From NCBI GenBank assembly GCA_947561715.1, contig OX387202.1, positions 12,041,001-12,105,000 on the forward strand: a stretch of DNA of 64,000 nucleotides, written 5' to 3'. The DNA comes from Ascidia mentula. Taxonomy: Eukaryota > Chordata > Ascidiacea > Phlebobranchia > Ascidiidae. How positions within the stretch are numbered: the stretch's first letter is position 1; the number at the start of each line of letters is the position of its first letter. The position numbers and the translations under genes were made by a program. The notes under the pieces were generated by a model. It was given only the letters and a program-made list of their open reading frames with translations, ran no database searches and had not been told where the DNA came from. Below, piece by piece: positions 39,401-50,000 of the stretch.

Positions 39401-42400
39401 AGATTTTCGTAAACCAATATTTTCTTCAGAACGCTTAAAACGAAAAAGAGTAAAACCGACCATCAACAAAAAAACAGGAGGTTTGTTGCAATGGTTTAAA
39501 GATAGAGTTTTCGGAAAGAAAAAGAAATCTTCTGACAAGGTTGCTGCTGACCCAGAAGTTCCCGGTACATCTGCTGGTAGCACGGATAATGGAAAAGTAA
39601 GTCTAATTCACCTTGTAAACACTGAGGCGTTGAAAGTGTTAAACAAACGACACTACTGTTTTACCAGCCAAAACCTGCGACCGACACAAAAGACAAAATG
39701 CTACAGTCGACGGACGGAAAAAAAGACAAAACAACATTCAAAGTAACTTGTTATATTGACTTAGTATTTCTTCGGTAATTAATAATTTGTTGAACTGTTT
39801 GCAGCAACTGAAAACCAGCGACATTCATAAGATAAAAGACATAAAGTCCCGGTCAGATTTCTCAACTATAAGAGGTAATATTCCAGGTTTAACATATATT
39901 TTTCCGACGTTTACATGTGTATTGTTAGGTGTGTTCAAAGGAAAATCACCGATAAAGTGTAACAAAGTCAAGCACAGTGACCAGTTACACAACAGTGCTG
40001 AAATCGCATGTCCTGAAATTCCGGGTAAATAATTAATTACTTACTAAAGCCTATTTGACTTTCGTAAAGTTTTTAAAGCTAACACGATCATTTTGTAACA
40101 TCTCCTCGCCAAGCCCAAAGAAAAAAAATATATTTATTTAAATTGCATGAAATCATATATGGACAAATCTCGCATATATGGTGATCAGGGCTGACATCTA
40201 TCTGGAAGCAAAAAATAAGGACTGAAAATAGAATATAAACTAAATTTACCAACACAAACACAAAGGTTTTATTCGGGAAAAAACATTTCTTCTTTTACAT
40301 GCGTCAAATAACAGATTAATGACAAAATTGCATTTCAAAACTACACTATTTATAGCATGCACAACTTGCCAACAAAATTCCTTGGTGAAACATTTTCCTA
40401 AAACATAATGAATATACATGTACGATGGTTTGGGAAAAGCTGGCATTAACTCTTACTAGAATCAAGGCCAACATGATGCACGTTACATACATATTCGTTT
40501 TTTACAAATAAAGACAAGGAAAACTTGTTGTAGAAAGTGCGATGTGGCGACTTCGATGCGAGATTGAATCGCATTGTTAGCAAATAAATTACATTACTTA
40601 ACCTTTCAAAAAAAATCAAATATTTTTTTTTGGCTGTTTTGTTTAGGTGATGAAAGGCAAACTTTGCCACTGGTCTCTGAACAATTCGAAAATTGTGGCC
40701 TATTTGGTGCAAAGAGTAAGGAGTCATCGCATTCTCTGCATGCCAGTTTGAAGAAACAAGATCTTCAAACAAATCTGGAGGCAACTCTCTCGTACGATTT
40801 TACAATTTATAGATCGTTGGATACAAACCAGACTGTGGGAGAAGCACAAATATTAAAAAAACGAAAACTGGTGAGTGAATAATTTTACCCATTAAATATG
40901 CCCCCAAATTCACGCACCAAGTTTAATTTATAATTTTAAAGATTTCAAATCGAAACCAACAAGTAATATGCGAACTGGAAAAACACAAGGGAATTGAAAG
41001 AACTGGAAGTCTTCCACCTTGCTCCACTTACTCTCCAGCAGGTGCAGATGAAAATGTATTTTCAATATTACGTACGGTATATTTACTTTTGACTTTTCTA
41101 GGTGCTAAGTCCGAAAAGTTTGTCAAAGTTATAAGTTCGGAATTGTCGCGTGTTCTTCGACGACCTAACGATGAAACCTCTCAAACTCCGACTCTCAAGA
41201 AAACAGGAGACTCCCTCATTCCGTATCACAGCAGTCGGAAAATTGTCGACGATTTCAGAAAGCGGCAGGAGAAGGAGAAAATAAGAAGAAAAACACTTCC
41301 AGCATGCGCCTTTTACAAAGTCCGCGGTAAATTTATATTTTTCTTCGGACAAAAATGTTCTTTTGACAAAATTTACTTTCAATAAAAAACATAAAACGAA
41401 TGCTACCTTTACAGGACAAGACCCGAAGCCGTCAAGGAAGATTAAACCTAAGAATCTAGATGTTGAAAAGATCCTTTTGAGGCCTGACAATGGTCCTACT
41501 AAAATACCAGCACCAGTTTGCATTGGTGAGGCGTTTGAAAGATTTGAAAGTATTCGCGAGAAGGAGTATGTTTTGCCAGGTTTGTTTATGTCGTATATTT
41601 TGATTCGAGCGAGATTAAGATTTATTTAAACACAGATTTTTTTGCAGAACGCCTGGTAAGAAAGAAGGTGAAACCCGCAATTGACAAAAAAACAGGACGG
41701 CTCTTAAATTGGTTTAAAAAGAAATTGTGTCGGAAAAAAAGAGAATCTTCTGACAAAACTATTGTTTCAAAAGTTAACGACGTCTCTGCTTGTACAGAGA
41801 ATCATGAACAAGTATGTTAAAAACAAAAGTGCGTAACAGTAATATTTAATAAGACCATTGCTGTTTTACCAGCCTAAACCTGAAGCCCAATCAATTGACA
41901 ATTTCCTGCAGTCAGAGGAACGCAATAAAGACCAAATAATATTCAAAGTTAGTTTTTATATTAATTTAGTGGGCCTAGTTGATCGGTCATTTTTGAATGT
42001 TGAAACTGTGTTTAGCAACCATATTCCAATGACATCCAGAAGACAGAAAGCATAACAAATCGACCGGATTTCACAAATATAAAAGGTAATATTTCTACTG
42101 CTATTTTTGTTGCCAGGCATACTAGTTAATCAGAATTGCTCTTCTGGTAATATTTCTGCTTCATTGACAAAGGCTTTTCGACATTTTACATGTGTATAAA
42201 ATTGTCAGATGAGTCAAAAGGGAAAATATCTGCACCAAAACAAACCGGTGAGCAAAGCAACATTGAAATCCCCAGTCAAGAAATAATACCGGGTAACTAA
42301 TTGATTTCTTCCATAGCCGATTTACCTTTCGTACAGTTTTTAAACTTTCATCATCATTCAATTAAGAAAACTTACCATTTGCATTGTTTCCCGTTATTGC

Positions 42401-43574
42401 TGAAAAAATGCATTTCGTTGTGAAAAAATGTCATTTTGAGCGTCTCAAAATATGATAACTAACTAAAAAAATGAAACGACTTAATTTCTACGTAAACTTC
42501 AAACTAAACAAATGAGAAAACATTAACATTTTTCTTGTCAACTGTGTTTTGTTCAGGTGATGAAAATCAAATTCCACCTCTCGCCGTTGATGAAGAAGAA
42601 GCATTGAAACTTGTCATGGGGAAAGGTGATGACAGTTTAAAAAAAATTTCCTGCTATATAAATGATTTCATTCAATTTCAGGGTCAGCATTTCAGAACTA
42701 CGAGACGAAAAACTCTGTTTCTTCTTTGCATTCTTCGACAAATTCAGGATCAACCAAATATTCTCCTTGTCCCCAGTTGCTTGAACCCATGATTCAAGCG
42801 CCAATCTTGACCGACTTGAGCACTACCGAAGGACAAACAAGATGTGATGGCGCAGAATTTCATTTTCGCCCTAAACCCAATACGGGGCCGATAAAATTAG
42901 ACGTGGAAAATTGGAAATCTACATCAACTCTCGGCAAACTTCCATTAGCAACCGACCAAGAGTCAATTGAAAATCATCCTTGCGTCAAAAAAGAAAACTT
43001 ACCTGCAGTAAAGAGTATTGACACTGCGCATTCTTCAAAAGCCAATTTAAAGAAAGATGAACTTGATATTTACGTACAAGGCGTAAAAATAGGTATCCTT
43101 AATACAATGCTGGAGGAAGCAAAAAAAGAACTACGTGATAGAGGAGGGAAGAAAAAACAAAAGGAAGTAAAGACGAAGCAAACGAACTCGATAGGAGTAC
43201 AGACAAGCAACATAACAAGAAGCAAAGACAAGGGATGCCAAACATCGGCCATTATAGAAATTCCCCAGCATTTGTCCCAGGATGAATTACCACTGTCAGT
43301 GACAAGTCATAAAGAAAACCCGGAAAGTGGTGAGGACAATTTGGACCCATTCTGCACACCACCTCAAAGCACATTACCGACTCCAAGTACACCAAGAAAA
43401 ATGCTTGAATATATTCAAGACAATTTAGACCCATTCTGCACACCACCCCAAAGCACATCACCGACTCCAAGTTCGTCAAGAAAAATGATTGAATTTATTC
43501 AAGATGTAAAAAGATTTCGAATATATTTCGATCAAAAATACTCAGCGAGAAGGAGGAATACTGAATTTCAGTAA
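36470..43574 (+). CDS. Ser/Thr protein kinase with long basic tail, array copy 3 (intact)
   Basis: 25 exons: 36470-36664, 36762-36875, 36932-37137, 37204-37434, 37493-37620, 37688-37812, 37884-37926, 37987-38669, 38740-38839, 38898-39122, 39197-39361, 39430-39596, 39668-39742, 39805-39874, 39929-40024, 40647-40870, 40942-41041, 41102-41326, 41415-41579, 41648-41811, 41873-41947, 42016-42085, 42209-42292, 42557-42625 and 42682-43574. They sum to 4,692 nt (1,563 aa plus stop). The kinase domain covers about residues 24-340: Gly loop near 30-36, catalytic Lys 69, HRDLKLEN 171-178, DFG 191-193, MAPE 228-231, then DLWSIG and a HPWM end motif. The motif style suggests the CAMK group (TSSK/SNF1-like), and an active enzyme is expected. 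The DFG-APE segment is long (about 41 residues). The 1,200-residue tail is basic, repeat-built and unrecognised. Intron 7 has a GC donor. Confidence 0.85.
37927..37986 (+). other. GC-AG intron in kinase copy 3
   Basis: The donor reads GCAAGT, where copies 1 and 2 read GTAAGT at the same junction. The rest of the site is a perfect consensus, which is typical of functional GC donors, so splicing is probably kept. Confidence 0.8.
38740..42292 (+). repeat. Internal duplication of a seven-exon block in the kinase tail
   Basis: Exons 9-15 (38,740-40,024) and 16b-22 (40,942-42,292) of copy 3 are paralogous in order, phase and length: 100/100, 225/225, 165/165, 167/164, 75/75, 70/70 and 96/84 nt. 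Products match too, for example LIPYHSSRKIVDDF in both 225-nt exons, KIPAPVCI in both 165-nt exons, and ERLKRKRVKP versus ERLVRKKVKP. The preceding exon ends also match (KKHKV versus KKRKL). Equivalent blocks lie in copy 1 (22,141-25,069), copy 2 (30,305-33,555) and copy 0 (partial, to 2,794). The block was duplicated before the genes were. Confidence 0.9.
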
Positions 43575-44357
43575 AACTGTTCAATTCCATTTGCATTGAA
43601 TGGAAATTTTTTTTATGTGTTGTATTGTAGCGCAATAAATACAAAATCCATCGTCTGGTTGACGCTGGTAAAACATTTAACATGCGAAAAGTTTTTGCGC
43701 CATGATGCAACCGAAACAAATGAACGAAAGATCCCTGGGTGCCGCTTGGTTCATCATTTCATTCGTTAACTTAACCACAATACATCACCGCTGGCGAAAG
43801 TTACTTCAATAGAAACACAATTATGCGGCTTACATTAACTAAACCAACGTCAATCTTTTTTTTTGTGGAGAGTAGGAAACCATTTTATTCTAGTAGCTGC
43901 AGCTGGTTACTGTAGCACTATAACATCTTGTATTGTTTTGAAGCACGAGTGTACAAGTTTACTTGCACATTTGGTCAAAAAATAAAGCCTTAAGGAACAT
44001 GATTTATGTCTATAAATTCTAGCAATCATATCACATGTTTTGTACTGATGTATGCTGACGCAGAAATTAATTAAAAACAGAGATCATCAAAACAACCAAA
44101 ACAGCTAGACAAAAAACATACACAATACAAAGACGCGATGCGACAAAACGCAAATACCACGACAACAATGTATTCGCATGCGTAACGAACATCGCAAACA
44201 GACTACGCAACAGCGCTTTATGTTTTAATATGATCACAGGCGAAAAATGCAGCAAATCCCTGACGTATGTAACTGACGCAACATCGCCTCATATTTGTCG
44301 GTTTAATGTCGATTTGCGAGGGTGGTGTTTCGTGATTCGCATCGCTTTCAGCAAGGT
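43575..44357. other. Truncated spacer after copy 3, then unique non-coding DNA
   Basis: Similarity to the other spacers continues, with internal deletions, up to about 43,870 (tttgtggagag) and then stops. The rest is unique sequence with no supported gene, leading to the TATA box of the next gene. This is the right end of the array. Confidence 0.7.
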
Positions 44358-44364
44358 TATATAA
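44358..44364 (+). promoter_or_regulatory. TATA box of the Cys-Cys acidic repeat gene
   Basis: TATATAA followed by GAGGG lies 83 bp before the ATG at 44,447. A start of transcription some 25-30 bp downstream would fall near 44,390. Confidence 0.55.
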
Positions 44365-44388
44365 GAGGGTTGAAGCAAAGCAGAGGAC

Positions 44389-44457
44389 ATGAATCGTTGC
44401 AAGCATTTCTACGATACAGAAACTACTGCTGGAGCATTTGATCGATATGAATTCTAG
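44389..44457 (+). other. Possible upstream ORF overlapping the main start codon
   Basis: An ATG at 44,389 opens 22 codons in another frame and ends at TAG 44,455-44,457, past the main ATG at 44,447. It lies very near the expected transcription start, so it may or may not be in the mRNA. Confidence 0.35.
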
Positions 44458-45991
44458 TCCCGACAAAGGGAATGTGGAAATCTCTACCGAAGGAGTCTTT
44501 GTGCGTCTGACTGGCACTTGCCGGAGGATCATCTTCAACTTTAACAAGAATGAGAATCCTCTTGACAACGAACCAGCCCAAGATTCAACAAAAGACGCCG
44601 CTAAGGATGACGATATTCTTGTAACAGAGAATACTGTAGACAAACAGGAACCGGAAATTGAAGAAACCCAGGAAGAAGAGGTGGACGAATGTTGTGATGA
44701 ACCTGGGGATGAGGTACAAGAGGCTGAAGAAGAGCCAGAGCAAGCTGTAAAAGATATGGAACCCGAAGAAGCAGAGGTGGACGAGTGTTGTGATGAACCC
44801 GAAGACGAGGTAAAAGAGGACGAGAAAGTGCCAGAATCGACGGCAAAAGATATTGAACCCGAAGAACAAGAAGAGGTGGACGAGTGTTGTGATGAGCCTG
44901 CGGATGAGGTACAAGAGGCCGATGAAGAGCCAGAGCAAGCAGTAAAAGACATGGAACCCGAAGAAGAAGAGGTGGACGAGTGTTGTGATGAGCCTGAGGA
45001 TGAGGGACAAGAAGACGAGCAAGAGCCGGAGCAAACAGCAACACAAAATGAAGATTGTATGCAAGAAGAACCAAAAATGTTTGTCCCCGCTCCCGCCATC
45101 TTTGTCCTGGCGGAACAAACTGCAACAGAGGAAGAGCCCGACAAAGATGAGGGACAAGAAGACGAGCAAGAGCCGGAGCAAACAGCAACTCAAAATGAAG
45201 ATTGTATGCAAGAAGAACCGAAAATGTTTGTCCCCGCTCCCGCCATCTTTGTCCAGTCGGAACAAACTGCAACAGAAGATGACATAGTAGAAGAAAAAGA
45301 TGATGATGACGCAGAAGTAGATGAATGCTGTGATGAACCAGCACAAGAAGATCAGGTGGCTGAAGAATCAATTGTGAAAGATGACATTCAAGAGGAAGAT
45401 GAGCCTCTTGTGATTGAGCAGGCAGAAAATGACCTTGAAGAAAATGCGAAGGAAATAGATAAATGCGACGAAGTCGAGGATAAAATTGATGAAACAGAAA
45501 CTGCAATTGACGCAAGTGACTTGCAGGGCGGCAGCGATGCGGCAGGAGCCACAATTTTTCCAACAAATGGCGTTAAACTTCTTATGAGCGAAAACTGTGG
45601 TTTGGGATCTCAGAAAATTGGCGTCATCGTTCGTGTCATCGACAAACCAGAAGACTGGAAGATCTGGAATGCTCTTGGCTCCAACCGCTATCTTTTCAGT
45701 ATCAAAAGCCCATTCGGCATTGGAAACATGTTCCTGAAGGCAAGCTACGAAATACCCAAGTACTCTAACACCACCAGCAAATGCTACTTGCTTCAATTGA
45801 AGCACGCAAGCGATCCTATCGATGGCGTAACTGACGAGCACGAGGGAATGTTGTTTGACCTTGAAATGATTGACGAAGGTTATTTGATGTTCAACTTGGC
45901 CATTGAGAAATATCTCTCCCACGTAGACGGCTGCTTGAAGTTTACCGACAAAGGACAGGCCGTTGTATGGAAAATGGTTAATAGCAACTAG
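44447..45991 (+). CDS. Acidic Cys-Cys repeat protein with C-terminal globular module (515 aa in this model)
   Basis: Single open exon starting at the first ATG after the TATA box. Residues about 15-35 (GVFVRLTGTCRRIIF) resemble the start of the gene at 47,089. Residues about 60-370 are extremely Glu/Asp-rich with repeats: VDECCDEP occurs five times, spaced about 30-35 residues early on. A longer Gln/Glu unit ending in FVPAPAIFV occurs twice (near 45,010-45,130 and 45,150-45,270). The last 150 residues are different: mixed hydrophobic/charged with aromatic positions and a short EKYLSHVDGCLKF motif, suggesting a compact beta-rich fold. A fascin/beta-trefoil likeness is a guess. There is no signal peptide or membrane segment. 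It could be a metal-binding or scaffold protein; the function is unknown. Confidence 0.75.
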   Translation: MNSSPDKGNVEISTEGVFVRLTGTCRRIIFNFNKNENPLDNEPAQDSTKDAAKDDDILVTENTVDKQEPEIEETQEEEVDECCDEPGDEVQEAEEEPEQAVKDMEPEEAEVDECCDEPEDEVKEDEKVPESTAKDIEPEEQEEVDECCDEPADEVQEADEEPEQAVKDMEPEEEEVDECCDEPEDEGQEDEQEPEQTATQNEDCMQEEPKMFVPAPAIFVLAEQTATEEEPDKDEGQEDEQEPEQTATQNEDCMQEEPKMFVPAPAIFVQSEQTATEDDIVEEKDDDDAEVDECCDEPAQEDQVAEESIVKDDIQEEDEPLVIEQAENDLEENAKEIDKCDEVEDKIDETETAIDASDLQGGSDAAGATIFPTNGVKLLMSENCGLGSQKIGVIVRVIDKPEDWKIWNALGSNRYLFSIKSPFGIGNMFLKASYEIPKYSNTTSKCYLLQLKHASDPIDGVTDEHEGMLFDLEMIDEGYLMFNLAIEKYLSHVDGCLKFTDKGQAVVWKMVNSN

Positions 45992-46075
45992 TATGGTTAG
46001 GAAATTTGCTTGTACGTAGACAATTGCAATGTATTCGTCATGTTTTGTTTGTTACTCGGAAACTTATTTAATCGG

Positions 46076-46081
46076 AATAAA
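46076..46081 (+). terminator. Polyadenylation signal of the Cys-Cys acidic repeat gene
   Basis: AATAAA lies 85 bp after the TAG stop. It is the first canonical signal downstream. Confidence 0.65.
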
Positions 46082-46971
46082 TGCAGCAAGTCATTTTGCG
46101 TATTATTTGATGCAAAGGGTTTAAGTAACACCATTTGACATACGCACAACAGCAGGTGTAGCTATAGGAAAACAGTCAAACTACAAAACATCTATAAGGC
46201 AAAAAATAGTAACAAATGCAAAAGAGTCTTTGCGATAAATTATTAAATGATAAAGACAAACATAAATATTAGGTGCTGGTTTGTCGTGCATTCAATAAAT
46301 TTGAAAAAATGTAATTCCATGTTTTACCTCATGGTGCAACGAAAAATAGTGACTAATAAAAATTAATTAACGTTATTGGAATTGAAACATCAAAACATTT
46401 ATTGGCACTCGCACTCACAGGAAATTATGCGTTTTCGACGTTTGGTCATATCCTGTCAAAAAACTGCTCAGATGCTCCACTCTTGTACCAAACATGTAAA
46501 CAGCGCCAAAGTAGCCTAGCTGTGTTAAACTGAGTTAAGCAAGCGATGACTTGCATTGAGCTTGTTTGAAATGTTGCAGTGATAATAGTGTGCGCAGTAC
46601 CACAAAGGCAAATACAAAGCAACAAAAGGCTGTTAAAGTATCAGGAATTTGCTGTTGGTCGGTGCCAGAAAATGATATTAGATTTAAATGTGTATACTAA
46701 CGCTCGTAAAAAGGTATTTAAAGCTTTTAGCAATTTATGTTTGAGAAAAAATGGACAAGCAAGTATCAATACATATGCCACAATAAAAACCACCACCAAA
46801 ACAACAAACTGTACGTTAAAAAAGGAATCTTAAATATTAATCCCCATCGTCGTGCACATATTTTAATCACTAGTCGTAATCATATTTGTTTTCCACCCTA
46901 CATGCAAAGATTTTTTAATCACTAACTTTGTTTTGTACAACTACGCTAATCACCAATTTTCAGACTTGGAA
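46082..46971. other. Intergenic, nothing recognised
   Basis: AT-rich sequence between the two + strand acidic-protein genes. No coding exon, RNA gene or element is supported. Confidence 0.6.
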
Positions 46972-46980
46972 TATATATAT
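46972..46980 (+). promoter_or_regulatory. Possible TATA box of the 13-residue repeat gene
   Basis: TATATATAT lies about 110 bp before the ATG at 47,089. In AT-rich DNA such words are common, so support is modest. Confidence 0.35.
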
Positions 46981-47088
46981 TCATAGTATTTTGCACCAAA
47001 CATGGAAATGTTGTATTTTTAGGAAAGTAATTGGGCGCATAAATACCGCAATTGGTCTGTGATATTGCGGACTGTGGTCTAGTTGCAA

Positions 47089-50000
47089 ATGGAGAAAGAA
47101 GACAATAAAACGGGTCTGTTCATTCAATTGCGTGGAAGATGCAGTAAAATCGTACTAAAGTACGCAAATGGCCAAACAAAAGTCATCACGTCAAAAGACC
47201 AAAATGAAGAAACCAACGTTGAAGGTACAATCAGCACATCGTAAAATATAAAACCTCAGATATTGGCATTTGTCTGTTCAAGGTTTGCTTATAAACAATA
47301 TTAACGATTCTTTGAACTTTTATGGTGTGTAAATTCCTTGTGTTGTTCGAGATCCTTCCTAGTTTAGCCTTCTGTCAGGTCAACTACTCACAATCCAATT
47401 TTGGTTCTTAGCTAGACCTTTTTCGTCTCTTCTACATGAGTGTTATATAATGTGTGCAATCATGACGAAAAAATAAACGAATCTTAAATCTGGAAATTTT
47501 AAGTATAAACTAATGACAAAATACTGCCTAGTGTATACTTGCACAACCCCAAGTCAATCTAAAGCCAAACGATTCGATATAAGTAAGTTTATATAATACA
47601 ACTTATTTAACAGCGGAAGATAAACAGAAATGAAATCAAACAGAGAGTTAAAATCAAACTTTATGCTTTTACAGAACATGTGGAAGCGGATAAAGATCAG
47701 CAAGCAGACGATCAAACTCCTGTGAGCGAACAGGGCCAGCAAGCAGGAGACAAAACACCTGGCAGCAAACAGGACCAGAAAGCAGAAGACCAAACTCCTG
47801 GCATCGAAGATGACCAGCAAGCAGAAGACCAAACTCCTGGCATCGAACAGGACCAGCAAGCAGAAGACCAAACTCCTGGCATCGAACAGGACCAACAAGC
47901 AGAAGACCAAACTCCTGGCATCGAACAGGACCAGCAAGCAGAAGACCAAACACCTGGCAGCGAAGATGACCAGCAAGCAGAAGACCAAACTTCTGGCATC
48001 GAACAGGACCAGCAAGCAGAAGACCAAACTCCTGGCATCGAACAGGACCAGCAAGCAGAAGACCAAACTCCTCGTAGCGAACAGGACCAGCAAGCAGAAG
48101 ACCAAACACCTGGCAGCGAACAGGACCAGCAAGCAGAAGATCAAACACCTGGCAGCGAACAGGGCCAGCAAGCAGAAGACCAAACTCCTGGCAGCGAACA
48201 GGACCAGCAAGCAGAAGACCAAATTCCTGGCAGCAAACAGGACCAGCAAGCAGAAGACCAAACTCCTCTTAGCGAACAGGACCAGCAAGCAGAAGACCAA
48301 ACACCTGGCAGCGAACAGGACCAGCAAGCACAAGACCAAACTCCTGGCAGCGAACAAGACCGGCAAGCAGAAGACCAAACCCCTGATAGCGAAGATGACC
48401 AGCAAGCAGAAGACCAAACCCCTGATAGCGTAGATGACCAGAAGGCAGAAGACCAAACTCCTGATAGCGAAGATGACCAGCAAGCAGAAGACCAAACTCC
48501 TGATAGCGAAGATGACCAGCAAGCAGAAGACCAAACCCTTGATAGCGAAGATGACCAGAAGGCAGAAGACCAAACTCCTGATAGCGAAGATGACCAGCAA
48601 GCAGAAGACCAAACCCTTGATAGCGAAGATGACCAAAAGGCAGAAGACCAAACTCCTGAAAGCGAAGATGACCAGCAAGCTGAAGACCAAACCCCTGATA
48701 GCGAAGATGACCAGCAAGCAGAAGACCAAACCCCTGATAGCGAAGATGACCAGAAGGCAGAAGACCAAACTCCTGATAGCGAAGATGACCAGCAAGCAGA
48801 AGACCAAACCCCTGATAGAGAAGATGACCAGAAGGCAGAAGACCAAACCCCTGATAGCGAAGATGACCAGAAGGCAGAAGACCAAACTCCTGATAGCGAA
48901 GATGACCAGAAGGCAGAAGACCAAACCCCTGATAGCGAAGATGACCAGCAAGCAGAAGACCAAACCCCTGATAGCGAAGATGACCAGCAAGCAGAAGACC
49001 AAACTCCTGATAGCGAAGATGACCAGCAAGCAGAAGACCAAACCCCTGATAGCGAAGATGACCAGCAAGCAGAAGACCAAACCCCTGATAGCGAAGATGA
49101 CCAGCAAGCTGAAGACCAAACTCCTGATAGCGAAGATGACCAGCAAGCAGAAGACCAAACCCCTGATAGCGAAGATGACCAGAAGGCAGAAGACAAAACC
49201 CCTGATAGCGAAGATGACCAGAAGGCAGAAGACCAAACCCCTGATAGCGAAGATGACCAGAAGGCAGAAGACCAAACTCCTGATAGCGAAGATGACCAGC
49301 AAGCAGAAGACCAAACCCCTGATAGCGAAGATGACCAGCAAGCAGAAGACCAAACCCCTGATAGCGAAGATGACCAGCAAGCAGAAGACCAAACCCCTGA
49401 TAGCGAAGATGACCAGCACGCAGAAGACCAAACCCCTGATAGCGAAGATGACCAGCAAGCAGAAGACCAAACCCCTGATAGCGAAGATGACCAGCAAGCA
49501 GAAGACCAAACCCCTGATAGCGAAGATGACCAGAAGGCAGAAGACCAAACTCCTGATAGCGAACAGGACCAGCAAGCACAAGACCAAACTCCTGGCGGCG
49601 AACAAGACCGGCAAGCAGAAGACCAAACCCCTGATAGCGAAGAAGACCAGAAGGCAGAAGACCAAACTCCTGATAGCCAACAGGACCAGCAAGCAGAAGA
49701 CCAAACTCCTGATAGCGAACAGGACCAGCAAGCACAAGACCAAACTCCTGGCGGCGAACAAGACCGGCAAGCAGAAGACCAAACCCCTGATAGCGAAGAT
49801 GGCCAGAAGGCAGAAGACCAAACTCCTGATAGCCAACAGGGCCAGCAAGCAGAAGACCAAACCCTTGATAGCGAAGATGACCAGAAGGCAGAAGACCAAA
49901 CTCCTGATAGCCAACAGGACCAGCAAGCAGAAGACCAAACTCCTGATAGCCAACAGGACCAGCAAGCAGAAGACCAAACTCCTGGCAGCGAACAGGGCCA

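Noticed and set aside
44218-45144. Antisense Ser-rich frame over the Cys-Cys acidic gene
   Set aside because: It mirrors Glu/Asp codons on the other strand. The + strand frame has a TATA box, poly(A) signal and a non-repetitive domain.
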